Source: Bdellovibrionia bacterium (GTDB lineage: Bacteria > Bdellovibrionota > Bdellovibrionia > Bdellovibrionales > JAUICD01). From it: DNA of 64,000 nt. The stretch is taken from NCBI GenBank assembly GCA_030427965.1, contig JAUICD010000001.1:146625-210624 (forward strand), read 5' to 3'. The position numbers and the translations under genes were made by a program. Numbering within the stretch: position 1 is the first letter of the stretch; each line of letters begins with the position of its first letter. The notes beneath the pieces were generated by a model. The model ran no database searches, was not told the DNA's origin, and worked only from the letters and a program-made list of their open reading frames with translations. This document shows positions 16,462 through 24,724 of this stretch, piece by piece.

Positions 16462-17625
16462 TCACACAAATGCATTTTTACCAGTGATGGATTGGCCGAT
16501 GATCAATCGATGGATATCTTCGGTGCCTTCGTAGGTGTTGACAGTTTCAAGGTTACACATGTGGCGCATTGTATGAAAGTCATCTGTGATACCAACTGCG
16601 CCTAAAATATCTCGAGATTCTCGTGAGATTTTTAATGCTTGAGAAACATTATTCATTTTGGCCATAGAAATTTGATCTGGACGAAAACTTCTATTATCTA
16701 GTTTTAGAGCTAAGCTTTGGGAGAGAAGTTGGCCTTTTGTTATTTCGGTACACATGTTGGAGAGCTTGGCCTGTATAAGTTGAAATCGCGCCAAGGGTTT
16801 TGAAAACTGAATGCGTTTCTTAGAGTATTGAAGAGCTTCTTCAAAGCATGCACTTGCTGCGCCAAGTGCTCCCCATGAAATACCAAAACGTGCAAGATTT
16901 AGACATGAAAAGGGTCCTTTGAATCCACTGACTTGAAGCTGCTGTGACTTTGGAACTCGACAATCTTGGAATATATATTCGCTACTATCAGATGTTCTTA
17001 GTGAATATTTATTTTTGATCTCTTTCTTTTCTATTCCCTTGAGATTTGTGTCTACAATGAGACCAATGATTTTTTCATCTTCATCTTTTGCCCAAACTAT
17101 TGCGATGTGAGCACGAGTTCCATTTGTGAGCCATTTTTTGTGGCCGTTTAAAATAAAAGAATCGCCATCATCTCTGACTTGAGTTTCCATTCCAGCAGGG
17201 TTAGAGCCATGATCTGGTTCGGTGAGTCCAAAACATCCAATAATTTCACCACGACTCATTGGTTCAAGGTGCTTTTTCTTTTGCTCCTCAGTTCCAAATT
17301 GAAAGATGGGAAACATACAAAGTGCCCCTTGGACACTTACAAAACTTCGAAGCCCTGAATCGACGTGTTCGATCTCTTTCATGATCAAACCATAGGTTGT
17401 GTAATTGAGACCTGGACACCCATAGCCTGAAATGGTGGATCCCAGAGTTTTGAGTCTCCCAAATTCAGAAATAATTGAGTCGGGAAAACGTCCTTCATGA
17501 AACCAGGAATTGATATTGGGCATTAACTCTGAGGTTGAAAATTCACGTATAGAATCACGAATAGTTAATTCGTTATTACTGAGGTCTGACTCTAGGTCAT
17601 AGAAATCACTTGAGTTTAAGTTCAA
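16462..17625 (-). CDS. Acyl-CoA dehydrogenase (glutaryl-CoA dehydrogenase-like)
   Basis: FAD enzyme of 387 residues that oxidises an acyl-CoA at the alpha-beta bond. Family signatures are GCFGLTEPDHGSNPAGM (FAD/substrate binding), the helical C-terminal domain, and the catalytic base Glu366 in NTYEGTEDIHRLIIG. The segment GLRSFVSVQGAL matches the glutaryl-CoA dehydrogenase subgroup, whose Arg binds the substrate carboxylate, so glutaryl-CoA to crotonyl-CoA is the best guess for lysine/tryptophan breakdown. Start is TTG at 17625 with GAGG upstream. The neighbouring thiolase and SDR genes on the same strand suggest a loose acyl-CoA degradation cluster, although a 212-bp gap separates them. Confidence 0.87.
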   Translation of the reverse strand: MNLNSSDFYDLESDLSNNELTIRDSIREFSTSELMPNINSWFHEGRFPDSIISEFGRLKTLGSTISGYGCPGLNYTTYGLIMKEIEHVDSGLRSFVSVQGALCMFPIFQFGTEEQKKKHLEPMSRGEIIGCFGLTEPDHGSNPAGMETQVRDDGDSFILNGHKKWLTNGTRAHIAIVWAKDEDEKIIGLIVDTNLKGIEKKEIKNKYSLRTSDSSEYIFQDCRVPKSQQLQVSGFKGPFSCLNLARFGISWGALGAASACFEEALQYSKKRIQFSKPLARFQLIQAKLSNMCTEITKGQLLSQSLALKLDNRSFRPDQISMAKMNNVSQALKISRESRDILGAVGITDDFHTMRHMCNLETVNTYEGTEDIHRLIIGQSITGKNAFV

Positions 17626-17837
17626 TGGGGCCTCACTTCATTTACAAAATAATAAGATAATTTCTTTTAACCAATGTCCAGGTCCATTGCGTCTTATCAT
17701 TGAACGGGGGCAAGGGCTCTCCAAAACTTGGGCAACAGAATTGGAGGGTGGTTCGCAAAAAAAGAGGGGTGGTTCACAGAGGTCGCCAAGGATGGAGTAC
17801 GACCATGAGATCAAGGATGATCTCCGAATCAAACCTT

Positions 17838-18623
17838 TTACGTCAGTCCGTGACTTGCAATCAAAGTTTGGCCATTGATCGCTCCTGAAAGCCCACTAGC
17901 TAGGAATACCACAACATTTGCAATTTCGTTTGGATCTCCCATTTGTACATAGGCGTTTTTATCTGTCAGTAAATTGAGTGCAGATTCAGCAGAAGAGGAG
18001 TTTGGTGCTCGAGTTACAAGGTAATCATCAGTCGGTCCAACGGCAACACAGTTGGCAGTCATTGTTGTGGTTGAGTGTTCGCGTGCTACGACTTTTGCTA
18101 AATGAGAGAGACCAGTTCGAGTGATGGCGGCAACGGATTCACCCTCAGCTCCCCATGAAGCCAAATCTGGTGTGAGGTAGACAATTCGACTGCGGCGACG
18201 TTCCTTCAAAAACTTCACAACTTCATGCGTGATAAGGTACGGAGCCTTTGTGTTGAGATCAATAAGTCGATCCAATTCCTCAGTAACCCCGCCCTCTGAT
18301 ATTGGCATATCACGAGAAGCAAAAAGAGCATCGATGTAAATATCAATGCCACCAAAAGCCTGAGCAACATTACTTACGGCCTCTTTAACGTGATGAGACT
18401 TTGAAACATCTGAAACGATTGCAGCTGCCCTTCCGTAGGAGTCTCGAGTTTCTCTTTGGTCCATGATTTCATTTACAAGTCGATTTGTGCGCTCTTCATT
18501 CTTGTCTACAAGGGCCACGTTTGCTCCAGCTTCGGAGAGTCGAAGTGCAATTGCGCGACCAACTGAGGAAGATGTACCTGTCAACAGAACTGTTTTTTCG
18601 CTGAGTCCAAATGTATTATCCAA
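17838..18623 (-). CDS. SDR-family protein lacking the catalytic residues
   Basis: A 261-residue short-chain dehydrogenase/reductase fold. The nucleotide-binding motif is TGTSSSVGRA (residues 15-24; canonical TGxxxGIG has Gly where Ser20 stands). The NNAG strand motif is replaced by DALF (98-101). Asn124 is kept. The catalytic Ser is Thr/Pro (151-152), and the YxxxK motif is replaced by VAAITR (164-169). The enzyme is probably not a normal reductase. I chose TTG at 18623 because GGGAG precedes it and it begins 11 nt after the thiolase stop; the longer frame from 18683 overlaps thiolase. It is translated directly after thiolase, in the place where a 3-hydroxyacyl-CoA reductase would be expected. 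Confidence 0.78.
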   Translation of the reverse strand: MDNTFGLSEKTVLLTGTSSSVGRAIALRLSEAGANVALVDKNEERTNRLVNEIMDQRETRDSYGRAAAIVSDVSKSHHVKEAVSNVAQAFGGIDIYIDALFASRDMPISEGGVTEELDRLIDLNTKAPYLITHEVVKFLKERRRSRIVYLTPDLASWGAEGESVAAITRTGLSHLAKVVAREHSTTTMTANCVAVGPTDDYLVTRAPNSSSAESALNLLTDKNAYVQMGDPNEIANVVVFLASGLSGAINGQTLIASHGLT

Positions 18624-18634
18624 AAGTTTCTCCC

Positions 18635-19816
18635 TTATACGCGTTCGATAATTATTGCAGTTCCTTGGCCACCACCAATGCATGCAGATCCTAAGGCATA
18701 CTTGGCGTCTCTTCTGTGAAGTTCATAGACAAGGTGGTTCATTATCCGTGTTCCAGATGCGGCAAGTGGATGTCCAATTGCAATAGCACCGCCATTGACG
18801 TTTGTTTTGTCATTGTCGAGCCTCAGCTCTTTTTGTACAGATAAATACTGAGCAGAAAATGCTTCATTGACCTCAATGAGATCCATCTTATCAAGACTCA
18901 AGCCTGTTTTATCTAAAACCTTTCGAATTGCTCCTACGGGGCCGATCCCCATGATTTTTGGATCACACCCCACTGAGGCGTAGCCAACGATTCGAGCAAG
19001 GGGTTTAAGTCCAAGAGATTTGGTTTTTGATTCAGAGACAATGAGTGAGGCTGCTGCTCCATCCACAATGCCTGATGCATTTCCAGCCGTTACAACTCCG
19101 TTTTTCTTAAAAACGGGTTTGAGTTTGGAAAGCGACTCCATGCTTGTTTCGGGTCTTGGATGTTCATCTTTTGATATGGTTGCTTCGCCCTTACGGGTTT
19201 TGATTTTGACTTCGGAAATTTCAGAATCAAATATATTTTTCTTGTCTGCTTCTAAACAACGTTTTTGAGATTGAAGTGCGTATTGATCAACGACCTCTCG
19301 GTTGAGTTTATAAATTTCTGCTAAATTTTCGGCTGTGATGGCCATTGGATCACCTGTGTAGGAGTCCGTAAGAGAGGCGGTCAAAAAATCTTCAACTTGG
19401 CCATGTCCCATTCGCATTCCAAAACGTGCCCCTCTAAGCACGTAGGGAATTTGACTCATCTGTTCGGCTCCACCAGCAAGCACAGCTGTTGCTTCATCTG
19501 TTTGGATCATTTGTACGGCGCTAATCCATGATTGAAACCCACTACCGCAAAGTCTATTCAAACCAAGTGCTGGAACTTCGACTGGTATTCCAGAGCGAAG
19601 ACCGACATGTCGAGGTAAATAAATGGCATCAGATGAGGACTGTACAACATTTCCAAAAACAATGTGATCGATGTCAGTCGGCTTGATGCCAGCTTGGGAG
19701 ATTGTTGCCATGGAGGCCTCAAGTGCGAGATCAGTGGCGCTTGTATCTTTAAACACTCCACCGTATGTTCCAAACGGTGTTCTTTTTCCTGCTACTACAA
19801 AGATTTCTTCATTCAT
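18635..19816 (-). CDS. Acetyl-CoA acetyltransferase (thiolase)
   Basis: Cytoplasmic thiolase of 393 residues, the normal size. It condenses or cleaves acetoacetyl-CoA (or longer 3-ketoacyl-CoA). The acyl-carrying Cys90 is in LNRLCGSGFQS, His349 in GHPLAASGTRI and the second catalytic Cys379 in ACIGGGQGTA. The ATG at 19816 gives the standard N terminus NEEIFVVAGKRTPFGTYGG; a longer frame to 19924 lacks support. A TATAAT-like box lies at 19865-19870 on this strand. It heads a two-gene unit with the SDR protein and diverges from purD across 122 bp. Confidence 0.93.
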   Translation of the reverse strand: MNEEIFVVAGKRTPFGTYGGVFKDTSATDLALEASMATISQAGIKPTDIDHIVFGNVVQSSSDAIYLPRHVGLRSGIPVEVPALGLNRLCGSGFQSWISAVQMIQTDEATAVLAGGAEQMSQIPYVLRGARFGMRMGHGQVEDFLTASLTDSYTGDPMAITAENLAEIYKLNREVVDQYALQSQKRCLEADKKNIFDSEISEVKIKTRKGEATISKDEHPRPETSMESLSKLKPVFKKNGVVTAGNASGIVDGAAASLIVSESKTKSLGLKPLARIVGYASVGCDPKIMGIGPVGAIRKVLDKTGLSLDKMDLIEVNEAFSAQYLSVQKELRLDNDKTNVNGGAIAIGHPLAASGTRIMNHLVYELHRRDAKYALGSACIGGGQGTAIIIERV

Positions 19817-19938
19817 AGCAAATAGAATATCCTTAGGCTTTGTGAGAATCCAATTCAATTTCAGATTATATAGTGAGTCAACTAGGTGAGAGGGGGCACT
19901 TACGTGACAAATCATGCAATTCATAGTTAGTTGAGTTT

Positions 19939-21210
19939 ATGAATGTATTGGTCATAGGCTCTGGAGGCCGAGAACACGCAATAGTAAGAGCCTTGACTGA
20001 GTCAAAAACCGTCTCGTGTGTTTTTTGTACTCCCTCAAGTGACGCAATTCAAAAGTCGGCCGAGTTTTTTACGGCCGACCTTAATGACAATCGACTTTTA
20101 GAAGCTGAATTGAAGGAAAAAAATATCTCTCTGGTTGTGATTGGGCCTGAGGCCCCACTTGTGGAGGGGCTTGCTGATCGGATACAAAAATTGGAAATCC
20201 CTGTTTTTGGACCATCGTTGGATGGGGCGAAACTGGAAGCATCAAAGATCTATGCCAAAGAGTTTATGAAAAAAGCTGAAGTACCGACAGCACAGTATTT
20301 TAAGGTGAACAGTGTTGAAAGTACGCTGAGCCAATCTCAGAATTTCCAAAGTCCATGGGTGCTTAAGGCAAATGGACTTGCGGCAGGTAAGGGAGTTTTC
20401 ATTTGTAAAACTCAAAAGGAATTGGAAGATTCGGCAAAATTTCTATTTGAAGCTAAGGGACTTGGGGATTCTGGTTCTGAGGCATTGCTAGAGGAGTATT
20501 TGCCAGGTTGGGAGCTGAGTTTTCTGGTTTTAACAAATGGTGAGGAGTTTGAGGCGCTACCGCTTGCACAAGATCATAAACGATTGCTTGATGGAGATGC
20601 AGGTCCGAACACTGGTGGTATGGGAGCTGTTGCCCCAGTTGCAATTGATGAAGAACTCAGTGAAACGATCCTTACTAAAATTGTTAAGCCGAGTGTGGAT
20701 CAGTTGAATACCGAGAAAATCCATTATCGTGGCGTTCTTTATATTGGAATTATGGTGACAGAAAGTGGGCCGAGCGTTCTAGAGTACAATGTTCGTTTTG
20801 GTGATCCAGAGACTCAAATTTTACTTCCTTTGTTGGATGGAGATTGGGGTTCAGTGTTTCAAGAAGTTGCAAATGGTAAGGTGCCAAAATTGAATTGGAA
20901 AAAGAAGTGTTCCTCTGTTGTGGTCATGGCATCAGAGGGATATCCAGAGTCTCCTAAAAAAAACGTGATTGTTAAAGGAGATGTTTTTTTTAAAAGTGAG
21001 AATTCCTATTTTCTTCATGCAGGCACACGATTTGACCCATTAAATGGTTGGGTGACAAATGGTGGAAGAGTTTTAAATGCTATAGGTATTGGGGACTCTG
21101 TTCAAGAGTCTCTTGATGCTGCATACGATGCCGCTTCGAAAGTTCAATGGGATGGAGTTCAAATCCGCAAGGATATCGGGAAGAGGCAAATCAATGAAGA
21201 AACTGAGTAA
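19939..21210 (+). CDS. purD: Phosphoribosylamine--glycine ligase
   Basis: Second enzyme of de novo purine synthesis: joins 5-phosphoribosylamine and glycine with ATP. 423 residues, usual length. The N-terminal domain begins MNVLVIGSGGREHAIVRAL. The ATP-grasp core has NGLAAGKGVFI, PLAQDHKRLLDGDAGPNTGG and EYNVRFGDPETQ. The ATG has only a weak ribosome site. The 3' end overlaps the following tsaC/sua5 gene by 17 bp, so the two are translationally linked. Confidence 0.97.
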   Translation: MNVLVIGSGGREHAIVRALTESKTVSCVFCTPSSDAIQKSAEFFTADLNDNRLLEAELKEKNISLVVIGPEAPLVEGLADRIQKLEIPVFGPSLDGAKLEASKIYAKEFMKKAEVPTAQYFKVNSVESTLSQSQNFQSPWVLKANGLAAGKGVFICKTQKELEDSAKFLFEAKGLGDSGSEALLEEYLPGWELSFLVLTNGEEFEALPLAQDHKRLLDGDAGPNTGGMGAVAPVAIDEELSETILTKIVKPSVDQLNTEKIHYRGVLYIGIMVTESGPSVLEYNVRFGDPETQILLPLLDGDWGSVFQEVANGKVPKLNWKKKCSSVVVMASEGYPESPKKNVIVKGDVFFKSENSYFLHAGTRFDPLNGWVTNGGRVLNAIGIGDSVQESLDAAYDAASKVQWDGVQIRKDIGKRQINEETE

Positions 21211-21787
21211 TATTTCTGAAATCGCTCACGAACTCAATCAGGGTCGTGTGTTGGTTTATCCAACCGAAACTGTTTGGGGAATTGGGAGTCTCATTACTTT
21301 TGAGGACTCACAAGATGAGATATATCGTTTTAAAAATCGACCGCTAGAACGTGCATTGAGTGTTTTAGTAAGAGATATTGAGATGGCTCACTTTTATGGC
21401 CACATAGATGACAAAAGCGAAAAGTTTTTAAAATCCGTATGGCCTGGTGCTGTGACTGTTGTTGTTATGGCAAAGGAAACTGTTCCTTTTAAAATTCATG
21501 GAGGCACAAACTGCATTGGCATGAGATGTTCTCCACATCCTTTCATCAAATCTCTTTTTCAAGATATTAAGGTTCCTCTTACGACAACAAGTGCAAATCT
21601 TTCGGGAGAGGCTGTTGTTGAAAAAGGTGTTGAGTTAAATGGGCCGGAGAGCTGGATCTGTGTTACCAATGAAAATGCATTGGGTGAAGCCCCCAGCACT
21701 GTTGTTAAATTGGAATCTGGTGAAATGAAGCTTTTACGTCAAGGAAAAGTGCTGTTTTCAGATCTAGAGAAAATCTTTCAAGAATAA
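21194..21787 (+). CDS. tsaC: L-threonylcarbamoyladenylate synthase (YrdC/Sua5 family)
   Basis: Makes threonylcarbamoyl-AMP from threonine, bicarbonate and ATP for the t6A37 modification of ANN-decoding tRNAs. 197 residues from ATG 21194, preceded by GGGAAGAGG; it thus consists of the YrdC domain alone, without the Sua5 C-terminal extension. Motifs seen are GRVLVYPTETVWGIG, the KNRPLERALSVLV segment (conserved K-R of the active site) and TTSANLSGE. It overlaps purD. The choice between the symbols tsaC and sua5-like is by length. Confidence 0.9.
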   Translation: MKKLSNISEIAHELNQGRVLVYPTETVWGIGSLITFEDSQDEIYRFKNRPLERALSVLVRDIEMAHFYGHIDDKSEKFLKSVWPGAVTVVVMAKETVPFKIHGGTNCIGMRCSPHPFIKSLFQDIKVPLTTTSANLSGEAVVEKGVELNGPESWICVTNENALGEAPSTVVKLESGEMKLLRQGKVLFSDLEKIFQE

Positions 21788-21861
21788 TCGAATCTGTTTA
21801 CTCGAGTGATCAAGTGTCTTTTTTGTAAAAGTGTTTAATGAGAGGAACAAGGAGTACTCTT

Positions 21862-23706
21862 TCAAGGGTAATCTATCCACATCACTTGATTTGGGTCATT
21901 TCTAGAAAAATGTATGTCTTGATCAAATTTATCAACGATTTTCAAATTCGTGTTGGCCCACCTCGTGACAGCCTGTGCTTCTGACTTTGTGTTTCCTTGG
22001 TAAACATAAAGTGGGTCAACATCAAGCGTTTCAAATGGGACTTGCACACTTGCAGTGCGAAAGCAGGTCTCATATGCGCTATTGGGGTTTTGTCGTCTAC
22101 AGTTGACCTTGTTTGTTGAGCTGGGAGCCCAAATTTTGAATGTGAGAGTAAAGTGTTCATCCTCTTTTTTTGTAACCCACTCTTGAGAAAAGTGAAATTC
22201 ATCTTTTTCAAGCCTTGTTATAGAGGATGGGAAACGAATCTTAGATAGACTTTGTTTTCGTTCAATAGCTTGTTCGGTGTATTCTGGGCTGTGGCTGAGA
22301 TAGAAATTTCGAAAGAGCGAGGACATTGTGCTCCACCCATACACAGTGCTGAATGCGCAATGACGACCTTCGTTGACGTAGATTGCATTTACAGACGAAT
22401 TTCCATTCCGCTCATTGAGTTTTGAAATAAGAGGTTCTGCGTTCACTCGTTGGGGAACAACTGGATCGTCTTTTGAAGCAAGCACAAGAGATGGAATTTC
22501 AGACACTCTTTCACTATGCTCAATGTATGTATTCACAGATAGAAATTCCTCTAAGCTCTTGAATGTGAAATTTAAAAATGGAGCAAGTCCCCAGGCAGGG
22601 TCGCTTGTGGCACTTTGATATGTAGCCAATGAGAGATTTGATATAATACTTGGAAAATCCTTCATTTTAGGTTTTTCAGGAATGGCTTGATTGTTCTTCT
22701 CATATCCAAGTTTTAATAACTTCCATGCTTTATGAGACATTATTTTGCCCCTAGTATTGTTTTTAAAAACTTCAATAAGTGTTGAGTTTAGATCAAGAAC
22801 TGGACACATAGAAAGAGAAGACTTAAAGGGGTGTTGATTTTGAATGGTGGAATTGAACTGTGCAAGAACAGAGGTCATGGCAGATGCATTGGCGCCAAGG
22901 CTGAGTCCAAATACATGAGTGCTTGAGATTCTACCAAATAGAGGTGAACTTGGAGTATTGAGGTACTCAAGAATTCGAAAATGTTGAAGTGCTTCGTAGT
23001 ACCCTCCAATGGTGACCTTTTTATTGTCTTCAACAAAATTTGTACCTGTAACATTGCCAAGCCAAAGCACATGGAAAGGACTTTCATCAAAGAGATGCAT
23101 AAGCATCATTCGACCCGAAGTACTTCCGGCATTGCAGAACACACCACATCTTGCGATGATCAAGGGGCGTGGGACATCACTTGGCTTAATCCCAAGATGG
23201 CCACGTATAGTTTCACCGTTATTGAATTTAAAGTTGGCTTGATGAATTCTTGGATTTTTTGCCAACTTATAATTTAAGAAAGAGATTTTAGTATTATCAA
23301 ACCACCCTTTCCCTGAGAAGCGAGTGAGTTCATCTTCGCAATTGAGGAAGTAGTCTTGGGTTTTTGATACTTTTTCACTGTTTGAGAGGGCTGTGGATTG
23401 GAAGATATTTTCGATTTGCTGAACTCGACACTCTTCAGAGGTCTCTCTTTTCCGAGTTCCCTTTGGAGTGTAAGAAAATAGTCCTTGTGGAGTGTTGTCT
23501 TCATCTATTGTTGGATCGCCAATAAGTTCACGTTCCATTTTGTTTTCAATAATGATTGGACCTTCAACGGATGGATTACTCAAACTTACGTCGATGATTT
23601 CTACAGGTCCTGAAGGGCCTCCACTAGATCCTTGGTCGGAGCAGCTGATTTGAAGTGAGAGTAAAAAACAGAAAAATCCCAAAGTGCAGATTTTCAAGAT
23701 GTTCAT
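21862..23706 (-). CDS. Alpha/beta-hydrolase-like lipoprotein
   Basis: A 614-residue predicted lipoprotein (signal peptide ending LLSLQISC, Cys22). A hydrolase-like core lies at about residues 160-460. It has a nucleophile elbow GLSLG with Ser269, an acid candidate in SKDDPVVP (Asp413/414) and a His candidate in EGRHCAFS (His449). The order Ser-Asp-His is that of alpha/beta-hydrolases. The C-terminal part (about 490-614) looks like a beta-sandwich. Substrate unknown; an envelope-located esterase or peptidase is inferred. The ribosome site GGAGG (9 nt from ATG) is paired in a hairpin, so translation may be regulated. Confidence 0.7.
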   Translation of the reverse strand: MNILKICTLGFFCFLLSLQISCSDQGSSGGPSGPVEIIDVSLSNPSVEGPIIIENKMERELIGDPTIDEDNTPQGLFSYTPKGTRKRETSEECRVQQIENIFQSTALSNSEKVSKTQDYFLNCEDELTRFSGKGWFDNTKISFLNYKLAKNPRIHQANFKFNNGETIRGHLGIKPSDVPRPLIIARCGVFCNAGSTSGRMMLMHLFDESPFHVLWLGNVTGTNFVEDNKKVTIGGYYEALQHFRILEYLNTPSSPLFGRISSTHVFGLSLGANASAMTSVLAQFNSTIQNQHPFKSSLSMCPVLDLNSTLIEVFKNNTRGKIMSHKAWKLLKLGYEKNNQAIPEKPKMKDFPSIISNLSLATYQSATSDPAWGLAPFLNFTFKSLEEFLSVNTYIEHSERVSEIPSLVLASKDDPVVPQRVNAEPLISKLNERNGNSSVNAIYVNEGRHCAFSTVYGWSTMSSLFRNFYLSHSPEYTEQAIERKQSLSKIRFPSSITRLEKDEFHFSQEWVTKKEDEHFTLTFKIWAPSSTNKVNCRRQNPNSAYETCFRTASVQVPFETLDVDPLYVYQGNTKSEAQAVTRWANTNLKIVDKFDQDIHFSRNDPNQVMWIDYP

Positions 23707-23715
23707 TGCTAAGTT

Positions 23716-23749
23716 CCTCCGAACAGGTCTTTCATCCTTCTATCGGAGG
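23716..23749 (-). promoter_or_regulatory. Hairpin that sequesters the ribosome site
   Basis: In the mRNA of the hydrolase-like lipoprotein, CCTCCGA (23749-23743) can pair perfectly with TCGGAGG (23722-23716) across a 20-nt loop. The right arm contains the Shine-Dalgarno GGAGG, 9 nt before the ATG at 23706. Pairing would hide the ribosome site. Confidence 0.55.
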
Positions 23750-23828
23750 TCCAGAGTATTTTGATTTAGGAAAATAAAGAAGAGCACCTAAGAACTAGAC
23801 ATGAGTCTTATGAATTTGCCTCAGTATG

Positions 23829-24359
23829 CTACCAACTGTATTTGTATCCGAGTTCTGCAATATTCTGATTTGTGCTGTGGCGAAACTCAATATTTGAGTT
23901 TTTACTCAATTCTCGCTCTAGGCGAATTTGCAATTCTTGATTGAATGATTCGTAAACTGCATGAAAGTTGAACTCGCCTTCATACTTGATTCCAGCTTTT
24001 CCAAGATCGGGTTTGAAAATGAGTGTGAATCTTTCCTCCCCTTGGGGTGAGCTTAGAGTCAGTTTGTTTTCTAGAGAAACTGAGAAATCCAGATAGGCTT
24101 TTCCAACTGAGCTTTGACGGAATGAATCAGACTTGCTGTACACCTCAGTTGCGTGCCTGAGAAAGCCCTCAGAGACGTCATCTAGTTTATTGGACTCTGA
24201 AAGGTGGGTTGGTGCATAAGTTTTATAGAGATCGTTGTCGAGAGACACATTTAAATCTCCCCATGGTGAAATAGGATCAGGTTTTTCAATAGATGGAGCA
24301 GCAAACAGTGTTGCAGCAAACATCTGTATCAAAATGAGAATTGTGACTTGCCCCCTCAT
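23829..24359 (-). CDS. Small secreted, probably outer-membrane protein
   Basis: A 176-residue protein that I cannot assign to a family. The signal peptide RGQVTILILIQMFAATLFA ends before APSIEKP. The C-terminal 90 residues are built of alternating polar/hydrophobic strands (ENKLTLSSPQGEERFTLIFK, QELQIRLERELSKNSNIEFR) and end in YKYSW. A terminal aromatic and strand pattern suggest an incomplete or small barrel. AAGGGGGAA precedes the ATG. A 14-bp perfect palindrome lies about 80 bp upstream. It is transcribed toward the hydrolase lipoprotein gene 122 bp downstream. Confidence 0.6.
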   Translation of the reverse strand: MRGQVTILILIQMFAATLFAAPSIEKPDPISPWGDLNVSLDNDLYKTYAPTHLSESNKLDDVSEGFLRHATEVYSKSDSFRQSSVGKAYLDFSVSLENKLTLSSPQGEERFTLIFKPDLGKAGIKYEGEFNFHAVYESFNQELQIRLERELSKNSNIEFRHSTNQNIAELGYKYSW

Positions 24360-24439
24360 GTTTCCCCCTTACCCTCTATAGAGCAATCGTCATGCCTATA
24401 AAGAGAGAAATAGAAGGGGTTTAGGGATTTGAATTTACC

Positions 24440-24453
24440 AAGTGTCGACACTT
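24440..24453. promoter_or_regulatory. 14-bp perfect palindrome (possible operator)
   Basis: AAGTGTCGACACTT is fully symmetric and lies about 80 bp upstream of the ATG of the 23829-24359 gene. It could be a dimeric repressor or activator site. It is followed on the plus strand by T residues, so a weak hairpin is the alternative. Confidence 0.35.
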
Positions 24454-24467
24454 TTTACAGGGGTGTC

Positions 24468-24719
24468 CGACATCTACTAGGTAAGTCCATGCATTGCCAT
24501 CTGAAGGGGTAACAGAGTATCAACCCTGGGTTTTTGATAAGAAATCGATTTAATGTTTTCATTCATGCGTTCGGCAGCAGCGCTCACAAAAATGTGAGCA
24601 CTGCACCGATCCGAGATCATTTCAACATTAAATCGATTTCTTATCAAAAACTCAGAGAAAGATAAGGCACATGTATGGGAAACTCGATAGCAATGCATGG
24701 ACTTACCTAGTAGATGTCG
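24468..24719. repeat. 252-bp nested palindromic element
   Basis: A single near-symmetric block with three stacked stems. The outer 34 bp (24468-24501 with 24686-24719) have one mismatch. A middle 28-bp arm, around GATAAGAAATCGATTTAATG, is perfect. The inner stem ends in GCTCACA/TGTGAGC around an AAAA loop. Asymmetric internal loops of about 28 and 34 nt separate outer and middle arms. It starts 6 bp beyond the end of the regulator gene at 24725. No real gene lies in it. A MITE-like non-autonomous element or a large structured RNA are the two options. Confidence 0.9.
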
Positions 24720-24724
24720 AGCAT

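Noticed and set aside
17744..17778. Two copies of GAGGG-type GGTGGTTC-CA in the gap between the SDR and acyl-CoA dehydrogenase genes
   Set aside because: Too short and inexact to call a repeat; no gene or RNA fits the 212-bp gap.
24477..24698. 73-codon ORF inside the 252-bp palindrome
   Set aside because: Composition is a by-product of the inverted repeats; no ribosome site.
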